From NCBI GenBank assembly GCA_947306025.1, contig CAMZFJ010000153.1, positions 1-5,685 on the forward strand: a stretch of 5,685 nucleotides of DNA, given 5' to 3'. The notes beneath the pieces are model-generated. The model made no database searches, had not been told where the DNA came from, and was given only the letters and a program-made list of their open reading frames with translations. Source of the DNA: an uncultured Fibrobacter sp. (GTDB taxonomy: Bacteria > Fibrobacterota > Fibrobacteria > Fibrobacterales > Fibrobacteraceae). The position numbers were made by a program, and so were the translations under genes. Of this stretch, positions 1-5,175 are shown one piece after another. How positions within the stretch are numbered: the first letter of the stretch is position 1; each line of letters starts with the position of its first letter.

Positions 1-362
1 GCGAAAAGCACAAGTTCCGTTTCTTCGACTGACGGGCGCAAATTGAGGCTTGGGTCCTGCGCCGCAAACAATTCGTACAATTCGGGGTTCGCAAAGAAAA
101 AGACATTCTTAATCTTACGTTCGTGAATTGCATCGAGCGAAAGATACAACGCCGAAATGATGGAATCATCAGCCAGCGGAAGCCCCATGACCTTGAGGCG
201 ATTCTCGTAAAAGACCGGAGACTTGCTTGTGTTGTTGCTCAAATAATAAACCGGCACGCGCTTTGCCACGCGATTCACAGTTTCAACCGCACCAGGGTAT
301 GGGCGGCCACTCAAATAGAGAGTTCCGTCTAAATCGAAGACAACTGCTTTTACTTTTTTCAC
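1..362 (-). CDS. HAD-IIA (NagD-like) phosphatase, N-terminal part, runs off left edge
   Basis: The minus strand reads as 120 open codons from a GTG at 362-360 to the window edge, so the C-terminus is missing. The product starts MKKVKAVVFDLDGTLYLSG. DLDGT (residues 10-14) is HAD motif I, with D10 the expected nucleophile and D12 the expected acid/base. YYLSNNTSKS (residues 39-48) is motif II in the form typical of the HAD-IIA subfamily (NagD, p-nitrophenylphosphatase, phosphoglycolate phosphatase-like). These are cytosolic Mg-dependent phosphatases acting on small phosphometabolites; the substrate cannot be told from this fragment. The cap domain begins after about residue 70, and motifs III and IV would lie beyond the edge. 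GTG is chosen because an in-frame TGA lies seven codons upstream and no ATG intervenes. There is no Shine-Dalgarno sequence upstream. The gene is divergent from rsmE, with 79 bp between their starts. Confidence 0.88.
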   Translation of the reverse strand, partial: MKKVKAVVFDLDGTLYLSGRPYPGAVETVNRVAKRVPVYYLSNNTSKSPVFYENRLKVMGLPLADDSIISALYLSLDAIHERKIKNVFFFANPELYELFAAQDPSLNLRPSVEETELVLF

Positions 363-369
363 GAGGTGT

Positions 370-375
370 AATATA
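370..375 (-). promoter_or_regulatory. candidate -10 box of the HAD gene
   Basis: On the minus strand the hexamer TATATT ends 7 nt before the GTG start at 362. Transcription would begin at or next to the start codon, giving a leaderless or nearly leaderless mRNA. This fits the absence of a Shine-Dalgarno sequence. No clear -35 match is visible 16-18 bp upstream; that region falls in the 7-bp repeats. The call rests on a short AT-rich match in AT-rich DNA and is tentative. Confidence 0.3.
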
Positions 376-384
376 GTAAATCAG

Positions 385-412
385 TTATTAGTTACTAGTT
401 ACTAGTTACTAG
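385..412. repeat. four tandem 7-bp repeats (TTACTAG) in the divergent intergenic region
   Basis: Positions 385-412 hold four head-to-tail 7-mers: TTATTAG followed by three exact copies of TTACTAG. Each junction contains most or all of the palindrome ACTAGT, so the tract is nearly symmetric on both strands. An AGAGAGAG run overlaps its right end (411-418). The tract lies between the two divergent starts and covers the expected -35 regions of both genes. It could be a regulator-binding array or simply a slippage-prone simple repeat; the sequence does not decide between these. Confidence 0.85.
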
Positions 413-429
413 AGAGAGTCCTTATTTTC

Positions 430-435
430 TATTTT
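430..435 (+). promoter_or_regulatory. candidate -10 box of rsmE
   Basis: TATTTT at 430-435 ends 6 nt before the rsmE ATG at 442, so transcription would start at or within a base or two of the ATG. No Shine-Dalgarno sequence precedes the ATG; the nearest purine-rich stretch, AGAGAGAG at 411-418, is more than 20 nt away. The arrangement mirrors that of the divergent HAD gene. The region is T-rich, so a chance match is quite possible. Confidence 0.3.
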
Positions 436-441
436 TTAAAT

Positions 442-1167
442 ATGAAAACTCCCGATAGCCGTTTCTATTGCCCGCTGATTACAGTCGGCACCATTGTCTT
501 GGACGAAAATGAAAGCAGCCATGCCGTGCGCGTTTGCCGTGCCGTGAATGGTGAAATTCTACAGCTGTGCGACGGACTCGGGCATTACGCCGATGCAACA
601 ATCACCAAGGCTGACGCCAAGGCCTGCGAAGTCCACGTAGATACGGTCGAAGATGCACCCCTCAAGCGCCCACGTTTAAATCTCGGCATTGCATGCCTCA
701 AGGATGACGCGCTCGAAGAAGTCGTATTCCATGCGGCACAGACCGAAACGGACAGCGTTATCTTTTTACGTACAGACTATTCGCAGGAACCGAAAAATTC
801 CGATTTGAAAAAGACCGTTCGACGCGCCGAGCTCAAATCGCTCGTGAGCCTCAAGCAATCCAAAAAGCCCTGGATGACACGCATCGAAGGGCCGATTGAA
901 TTCGACAAGTGGCTCAAGGATTATCAGGGAGACCTGATTCTCTGCGATATTGATGGAGAGCGCAAGTTGGATATAAATGAAGGCGCTGCCGAAAATAGCA
1001 ACGCCACGCCAGTTACTTTACTTGTAGGTCCAGAAGGTGGTTTTTCACCTCGCGAAATCGAAGCGATAAAAACGTTCAAGAATGGCAAAGTCCATTTACT
1101 GAATCTCGGGAACACGCGCCTCCGCGCCCGCACCGCCGCCATTATCGCGTTAGGAAAAGTTTTATAG
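442..1167 (+). CDS. rsmE: 16S rRNA (uracil1498-N3)-methyltransferase RsmE
   Basis: The 241-residue product matches the RsmE family in length and layout. These enzymes use S-adenosylmethionine to methylate N3 of U1498 in 16S rRNA, in the decoding region of the assembled 30S subunit. The N-terminal PUA-like domain (about residues 1-75) includes ESSHAVRVCRAVNGE, the family's H-x(2)-V-x-R-x(3)-G pattern. The C-terminal SPOUT (trefoil-knot) domain includes LKSLVSLKQSKK (131-142), LLVGPEGGFSPREIE (193-207, the SAM-binding knot loop) and LGNTRLRARTAAI (222-234). In most relatives the last motif reads L-R-x-E-T-A; here the Glu is replaced by Arg230. The two preceding Arg residues are kept. The ATG at 442 gives a start at the normal family position, although no Shine-Dalgarno sequence is present. 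The gene converges on the surface-protein gene to its right. Confidence 0.93.
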   Translation: MKTPDSRFYCPLITVGTIVLDENESSHAVRVCRAVNGEILQLCDGLGHYADATITKADAKACEVHVDTVEDAPLKRPRLNLGIACLKDDALEEVVFHAAQTETDSVIFLRTDYSQEPKNSDLKKTVRRAELKSLVSLKQSKKPWMTRIEGPIEFDKWLKDYQGDLILCDIDGERKLDINEGAAENSNATPVTLLVGPEGGFSPREIEAIKTFKNGKVHLLNLGNTRLRARTAAIIALGKVL

Positions 1168-1169
1168 GG

Positions 1170-1262
1170 CTATGGGGTATGAGCACGGCGCTGTGCGCCT
1201 ATGAGGTATGGGAAAACGCAATAAAAAAAGCTCAAAGCGAGTTCACGAGCGCTCCCATACCT
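1170..1262. repeat. structured intergenic repeat cluster between convergent genes
   Basis: Two near-identical 12-mers, CTATGGGGTATG (1170-1181) and CTATGAGGTATG (1199-1210), lie 29 bp apart and differ at one base. Between them is a tight GC hairpin, GGCGC-TGT-GCGCC (1187-1199). The second copy also forms the left arm of a perfect 10-bp inverted repeat: AGGTATGGGA (1204-1213) pairs with TCCCATACCT (1253-1262). The GGTATG core therefore occurs three times in under 100 bp, twice on plus and once on minus. No T-run follows either structure on the plus strand, so it is not a standard intrinsic terminator for rsmE. It may stop both converging transcripts or be a copy of a dispersed intergenic repeat family. 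Confidence 0.7.
1223..1250 (-). terminator. weak candidate terminator of the surface-protein gene
   Basis: Reading on the minus strand past the stop codon at 1269, GCTC (1250-1247) can pair with GAGC (1233-1230), immediately followed by seven T residues (1229-1223). The stem is only 4 bp with a 13-nt loop, so on its own it is weak. It lies inside the larger 10-bp inverted repeat at 1204-1213/1253-1262, which could stabilise the fold. Position and T-run suit a terminator; stem strength does not. Confidence 0.35.
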
Positions 1263-1268
1263 ATTTAC

Positions 1269-4200
1269 CTATCGAACATTCACGATTCGATTTCGTCCAG
1301 CAACTCGCAAGAGGTAACGACCGGACTTTGCCACTTGCAGCATAACCGTAGAACCGTTGGCTTGGCCATGTTGCAACAAGCGTCCCTGCAAGTCCATGAG
1401 CGCATAAGAATCACCCACTCGCAAACCGCTAATTTCAACCATACGGCCTTGCGTACGGATTGCCACCGGCGAAGCAACAAAAGCAGATGCAATCGAGACC
1501 TTGCCGGAACTGCTTGATTTCGGCACGTTCGATGAACTTGACGATTTCACAGACGAACTGCTCGATTTCACAGAGCTGCTACTAAACTGCGGCACACTGG
1601 ACGAAGATGACTTCACAGAACTGCTGCTAGACTGCGGCGCATTCGACGAAGACACTTCCGTCGCACTTGAAGAGCTTGAAGAACTCGAAACGCTCGAAGA
1701 GCTAGAACTTCTCGGAGCAGTCACGACAGCGAGCAGGCTATCGATAAACTTATCCGAAACTTTATTATTCAACACCGGATACTTATCGCTATCCGACTGC
1801 GTCCAAGCAGAACCATCCAAGCCATGATCCCTGTAAGACTGCAAACGCTTCAGAAGATTCTTGTTGGCGAAATCTTCGGCAGCAACAGCTGTACCGCCAA
1901 GTCCCTCCGGCAAACCTTCCAAATAGTAGGCAGCATCCAAATGAAGGTCCACATAATCCTTCTTGAACCCACAGACACCGCCTATAGAATCTGTTCCAGA
2001 AACATTGCCCAAATTGTACGAATTGTAAATAAACGCCGAATCGTTCTTAAGAGAACCCACCATGCCACCAACAACACTCGTTTTCGAGGTCACAGTAGCC
2101 ACATTGTAGGAGTTACTCAAATGCAAGAAATCAGTCATTTCGCCACCAATCAAGCCTCCAACGCTTCGTTCCCAAGTAGATCTAACCAAGCCTTCATTAT
2201 ACGAATACATCATCATAAGCGAGCCATAGATTTCATACGAAAGGCCCACAAGTCCACCCACATCAGCATAACCTTCAACCGAACCACGATGATAACTAGA
2301 AAGCACCAAGGTCTGTGAACGATCCGTGTAGCCAATCAAGCCACCGACATTTTCATAACCTTTGACGACACCTTCAAAATAAGAATTGGCAATAACTAAA
2401 GACTTCCCATACATCTCACCAACAAAACCGCCAACGTCGTTTCCGCCAGAGATATGCGAATCAACAATTCCCAAATTTTTGATAACCAGATTTCCCGATT
2501 CAATTTTACCGAAAAAGCCCTTATAGCCATAAAGGCCCGAAATCGTATGACCATTGCCATCAAATACACCTTGATAGTTATTTAACGGGAACCACTGCAC
2601 AAACGAAGATATTTTTGACGAATCCAGTTTTCCATCGACCAAAACATTCTTGTTCAAAACGATATCGTTCGTCAGCTTGGTACATAACGTAGGACGATTT
2701 ACCGAATACCTGTACAAGGAATCAACAAAGGACGAGAACAGAATCAGTTCTCCCTCATCGCCCAGTTCGTAACAGTCGCCCACCATCTGTGGATAATGCC
2801 ACCACTTTGCATAGAATGTCTGCGTTCCCTTCGCATCTGCAGGCACACTCTTTACCGGTTCACCCGAAAAATCATCACTAGCATACCAGCCCTTAAAAAC
2901 ATAGTCCTTACGAACAGGAGTCGGCAGCGAAAGTTTAATGCCTTCAATGTACGAATTCGAATACTTTACCGTATCTTCAGGGAAAGTCACCAATTTCAAT
3001 TCAGAAGTTTCAAAGTTCGTCGTAACCTCTCCACTAAAGACGGGATAAGCATCATAGCCGACATGCTGGCCCCAAAGCAAACCATTTATACCCGATTCCC
3101 CATAGTCATGAAGAAGCTTTGCAACAGAGCCATCCGTGAATTTATCAGCATCCACCTGGATAATTCCAAAATCTTTTTCACTACCGCAATTAAAACAGAA
3201 TATTTCCGTTCCTGTTTTTTCAGAAAAAGAATTGATAAATTCAATACTTCCCGCACTAGCCAAACCGACAAGAGGATAAGCTTCTCTAGACTCTTTTTTC
3301 GATAACGGATCTGCACCATACGAATTAACAACATAAGAGTTTGATTCAATATTATTAGTGCCAACCAAAGAACCATTGTATGATCCCATAAAATCAGGAT
3401 TCACCTTGAGGTCCGCCACGCTATAAGAATTGACGATGTAAAATTTTCCGGTAGCCCAACTCATCAAGCCACCAATTGAACTATTGTTGCTTTCAAGAAC
3501 ACCGTCAAAATAAGAATCTTCTATTCCTAAGGAATCGCCCGCATGACTACCGACCAATCCCCCGGCACCACCATACAAATAAGAGGAACCATGACAATTT
3601 TTAATAGTCACGGTTTTGCTCTTCGTTTTAACGGATCCAACCAATGAGCCTACAGAACCAAAAATGTAAAAATAGGAATCCTCAATTCCGACATTTTCAA
3701 TCTTGACCTGGCGTGATTCATCAGGTGCGTATACAGTCGCAAATAAGCCCATTGCATCACGAAGCAAGCTATCATTGAAATAAAGCCCTGATATGGTGTG
3801 ACCCGCACCATCAAAAGTTCCAGCAAAATTAGTTACCGCAAACCACGGGATAAAATTACCGCCGTTGCCATTGAGCGTATCCTTTGCTAGCACGTTCTTG
3901 TTGACCACGATATCCTTAGTGAGCTTGCCACAGACGGGAGTTTCACTATACAGCGAGGCATTTGCAATAAAGCCAAAACCATAAAGTTCCTCTGCCGTAC
4001 CAATCTGATAACAGCCATCTACAACGGAGGGAGTCTTCGCAACGATATTCAATGTCGAAGAACCGACCACGAATTTTCCGGACAACTGCGGTATATCATC
4101 GACGCCAAGCCATTGTCCCCATACCGAGCCATCAATTCCGTCCTTATTGTAATTACGTAAACGTTGTGCCAGCGTCCCATCTTTCAGCTCTTTTTCATCA

Positions 4201-5093
4201 ATATTTATACCGTATTTATTACTCGCCCACGAATCAACATAAAAGTAGTTGTCCACAATTAAAGTATCCCGACCATGATGTCCAACCACAAGAAGCTTTT
4301 CTCGGCTAAGGGATTTTTCACCGACATTAAACGAATTAGAAATAATTAGCTTGCCAACGGAAAAACCAACAAAAGCGCCATACGTACCATTGCTGCTAAT
4401 AGTTCCTGCATTATACGAGTTCACAATAGTAAGTGGTTCGCTACCATCATAATTGCCAACAAGTCCACCTGCATAATATCCGCCTACGTAAGCCAAGTTG
4501 CGGGAATTCGTAATTTCAAGCGGTCCCGAATTTCCCACCAAGCCACCCGTATATACCAAACCTCCCGTATATAAATTGGAATAGACAGCGCCATCCACAT
4601 AGCAATTTGTTATTACAGCGCCCCAAGCGCCTCCAGCAATGCCGCCGACAGCACTTTTACCTACAAAGCTAACATTGATCAATCCTAAATTTTTTACGAC
4701 AGCTTTTTTCAAAACCTCCCACGGTTCACCGCTCAGCCTTTCCCTTATTTCGGCCCCCACATAACCAAACATGCCGACGTTATAAGCAGATGTATCTGTG
4801 CAAATAAGCCCTGAAATCGTATGATTTTGGCCATCAAAAGTACCATGGAAAGATTCAATCGGCGTCCAAAAAGCTGTATCCTTTACATTTTTCTCGTTCA
4901 CCACGATGTCTTTGGTGAGCTTTCCGCATTCCGTCTTAACTTCGGATTCATTCACAATTTTGGCATAGCCGTAAAGTTGTTCGGCAGTTGAAATGGCATA
5001 GCAACCATCAGAATCAAGTGTGGGTTCCGACGGAACAATCGTCCTTGCGGCATAAGACATAGCCGTCAAAGCAAGAAATAAAAATCGTTTCAA
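1269..5093 (-). CDS. large secreted surface protein: three GLUG-type modules, one InlB-type B-repeat, Ser-rich linker, C-terminal sorting-like tail
   Basis: This is a 1274-residue exported protein. It starts at a TTG (5093-5091) with an AAGGAGG site 5 nt upstream. Residues 1-16 form a short signal peptide (MKRFLFLALTAMSYAA). Three homologous modules follow at about 29-340, 359-689 and 772-1111. Each has a Cys pair near its N-terminus, a GTFDGxxHTISGL-type motif (GVFDG in the third), several GLUG-like units (GGLVG...NSYN) and a closing segment with a W-G-Q or W-T-Q signature. A single Listeria/Bacteroides repeat (698-765, with FKGWY) sits between modules 2 and 3. A polyserine linker (1129-1196) leads to a 78-residue tail resembling type IX secretion A-type sorting domains. 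No catalytic motif is recognised. GLUG arrays are usually predicted to form beta-solenoids, so an adhesion or binding role at the cell surface is inferred, not shown. Gene and stop codons are intact. Confidence 0.9.
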   Translation of the reverse strand: MKRFLFLALTAMSYAARTIVPSEPTLDSDGCYAISTAEQLYGYAKIVNESEVKTECGKLTKDIVVNEKNVKDTAFWTPIESFHGTFDGQNHTISGLICTDTSAYNVGMFGYVGAEIRERLSGEPWEVLKKAVVKNLGLINVSFVGKSAVGGIAGGAWGAVITNCYVDGAVYSNLYTGGLVYTGGLVGNSGPLEITNSRNLAYVGGYYAGGLVGNYDGSEPLTIVNSYNAGTISSNGTYGAFVGFSVGKLIISNSFNVGEKSLSREKLLVVGHHGRDTLIVDNYFYVDSWASNKYGINIDEKELKDGTLAQRLRNYNKDGIDGSVWGQWLGVDDIPQLSGKFVVGSSTLNIVAKTPSVVDGCYQIGTAEELYGFGFIANASLYSETPVCGKLTKDIVVNKNVLAKDTLNGNGGNFIPWFAVTNFAGTFDGAGHTISGLYFNDSLLRDAMGLFATVYAPDESRQVKIENVGIEDSYFYIFGSVGSLVGSVKTKSKTVTIKNCHGSSYLYGGAGGLVGSHAGDSLGIEDSYFDGVLESNNSSIGGLMSWATGKFYIVNSYSVADLKVNPDFMGSYNGSLVGTNNIESNSYVVNSYGADPLSKKESREAYPLVGLASAGSIEFINSFSEKTGTEIFCFNCGSEKDFGIIQVDADKFTDGSVAKLLHDYGESGINGLLWGQHVGYDAYPVFSGEVTTNFETSELKLVTFPEDTVKYSNSYIEGIKLSLPTPVRKDYVFKGWYASDDFSGEPVKSVPADAKGTQTFYAKWWHYPQMVGDCYELGDEGELILFSSFVDSLYRYSVNRPTLCTKLTNDIVLNKNVLVDGKLDSSKISSFVQWFPLNNYQGVFDGNGHTISGLYGYKGFFGKIESGNLVIKNLGIVDSHISGGNDVGGFVGEMYGKSLVIANSYFEGVVKGYENVGGLIGYTDRSQTLVLSSYHRGSVEGYADVGGLVGLSYEIYGSLMMMYSYNEGLVRSTWERSVGGLIGGEMTDFLHLSNSYNVATVTSKTSVVGGMVGSLKNDSAFIYNSYNLGNVSGTDSIGGVCGFKKDYVDLHLDAAYYLEGLPEGLGGTAVAAEDFANKNLLKRLQSYRDHGLDGSAWTQSDSDKYPVLNNKVSDKFIDSLLAVVTAPRSSSSSSVSSSSSSSSATEVSSSNAPQSSSSSVKSSSSSVPQFSSSSVKSSSSSVKSSSSSNVPKSSSSGKVSIASAFVASPVAIRTQGRMVEISGLRVGDSYALMDLQGRLLQHGQANGSTVMLQVAKSGRYLLRVAGRNRIVNVR
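1272..1505 (-). other. C-terminal type IX sorting-like domain of the surface protein
   Basis: Residues 1197-1274 form a compact beta-rich tail. Landmarks are GRMVEISGLRVG, YALMDLQGRLL and SGRYLLRV, ending in a basic strand (RNRIVNVR). This follows the pattern of A-type type IX secretion tails (x-V-x-D-x-x-G-R-x-L, then G-x-Y-x-x-R-V). In FCB-group bacteria such tails direct export across the outer membrane and are then usually cleaved. The match is by eye; Fibrobacter proteins often end in closely similar tails. Confidence 0.7.
1506..1709 (-). other. polyserine linker of the surface protein
   Basis: Residues 1129-1196 are mostly Ser in blocks of four to nine, separated by Val-Lys, Val-Pro-Gln or Asn-Val-Pro. 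The unit VKSSSSS recurs, twice in tandem. The tract joins the last module to the C-terminal tail and is probably a flexible, possibly glycosylated spacer. All six serine codons are used in mixed order, so the DNA is not a simple repeat. Confidence 0.9.
1761..2780 (-). repeat. module 3 of the surface protein
   Basis: Residues 772-1111 form the most diverged copy. The opening reads GDCYELGDEGELILF, where the other copies have DGCYxIxTAExLYG. The Cys pair is C774/C804. GVFDGNGHTISGLYG (842-856) is retained. About six GLUG-like units follow (for example VGGFVGEMYG, VGGLIGYTD, VGGLVGLSY, SVGGLIGGE). The closing segment LLKRLQSYRDHGLDGSAWTQ has T in place of the G of the WGQ signature. Confidence 0.8.
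2799..3002 (-). other. single Listeria/Bacteroides (InlB B-type) repeat
   Basis: Residues 698-765 read as a lone beta-grasp-like repeat: a first strand (LKLVTFPEDTV), SLPTPVRKDYVFKGWYASDD (723-742) with the signature F-x-G-W-Y, and a closing TFYAKWW. It is the only copy and separates modules 2 and 3. Such repeats occur in surface proteins as spacer or binding units; the specific role here is unknown. Confidence 0.85.
3027..4019 (-). repeat. module 2 of the surface protein
   Basis: Residues 359-689 open with DGCYQIGTAEELYGFGFIAN, carry the Cys pair C361/C388 and CGKLTKDIVVNKNV (388-401), then GTFDGAGHTISGLYF (425-439), several GLUG-like units, and close with LLHDYGESGINGLLWGQ and YPVFSG. Just before the closing segment it has a CFNC motif (633-636), absent from the other two modules. 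Confidence 0.85.
4074..5009 (-). repeat. module 1 of the surface protein
   Basis: Residues 29-340 open with DGCYAISTAEQLYGYAKIVN, carry the Cys pair C31/C56 and CGKLTKDIVVNEKNV (56-70), then GTFDGQNHTISGLIC (84-98), GLUG-like units (SAVGGIAGG, YTGGLVGNS, YAGGLVGNY) each followed by an N-S-Y/F/R motif, and close with RLRNYNKDGIDGSVWGQ. It is clearly closest to module 2. Confidence 0.85.
4540..4573 (-). repeat. 18-bp tandem duplication inside module 1
   Basis: The 10-mer CCCGTATATA occurs at 4546-4555 and 4564-4573 with an 18-bp period. The flanking six bases of each copy also match except for two positions. In protein this is YTGGLV followed by YTGGLV (175-186), giving one extra six-residue step in a GLUG unit without breaking the frame. 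It looks like a fairly recent slippage event. Confidence 0.7.
5046..5093 (-). other. signal peptide of the surface protein
   Basis: Residues 1-16 (MKRFLFLALTAMSYAA) have two basic residues followed by a short hydrophobic core and small residues. Cleavage is likely after A15 (S-Y-A) or A16. No lipobox cysteine is present, so a Sec-exported non-lipoprotein is expected. Confidence 0.8.
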
Positions 5094-5098
5094 AATTT

Positions 5099-5105
5099 CC
5101 TCCTT
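5099..5105 (-). promoter_or_regulatory. strong Shine-Dalgarno site fixing a TTG start
   Basis: On the minus strand AAGGAGG lies 5 nt before the TTG at 5093. The strong match and good spacing, plus the signal peptide that begins immediately, settle this rare start codon. It contrasts with rsmE and the HAD gene, which show no such site. Confidence 0.85.
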
Positions 5106-5114
5106 CTTCTCAAT

Positions 5115-5148
5115 TAGAAAAGCACCCCGACTTTAAAGCCAGGATGCT
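5115..5148 (-). terminator. intrinsic terminator downstream of purT
   Basis: Read on the minus strand, AGCATCC (5148-5142) pairs with GGGTGCT (5127-5121), including one G-U pair. The inner part continues through TGGC/GTCG with wobbles to a small AT-rich tip. TTTTCT follows at once (5120-5115). The hairpin lies 28 nt past the purT stop, the normal place for a Rho-independent terminator. It also lies in the leader region of the surface-protein gene, so that gene either has a promoter very close to its start or depends on readthrough. Confidence 0.75.
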
Positions 5149-5175
5149 ATAAAAAATACAAAATTTTAGAACGAA

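Noticed and set aside
123..332. Plus-strand open frame of 69 codons near the left edge
   Set aside because: It is antisense to the HAD phosphatase frame, whose motifs I and II are unmistakable.
385..412. Tandem repeats considered as a CRISPR fragment
   Set aside because: The units are 7 bp with no spacers.
1223..1229. A7 tract considered as a phase-variation site
   Set aside because: It is intergenic between two stop codons, so length change would not alter a reading frame. A terminator T-run is the simpler reading.
1501..1827. Plus-strand open frame giving a Leu/Glu/Asp-rich repetitive protein
   Set aside because: It is the complement of the polyserine linker and adjacent coding sequence; its repetitive look comes from the serine codons opposite. 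No ribosome binding site or family resemblance.
1824..4309. Several plus-strand open frames of 85-169 codons opposite the surface-protein gene
   Set aside because: Products are basic, low in recognisable motifs, and entirely antisense to a long frame with clear domain repeats. Treated as shadows.
1269..5093. Possible carbohydrate-active enzyme, given the Fibrobacter-like context
   Set aside because: No glycosidase or lyase catalytic motif or known carbohydrate-binding module could be recognised among the repeats.
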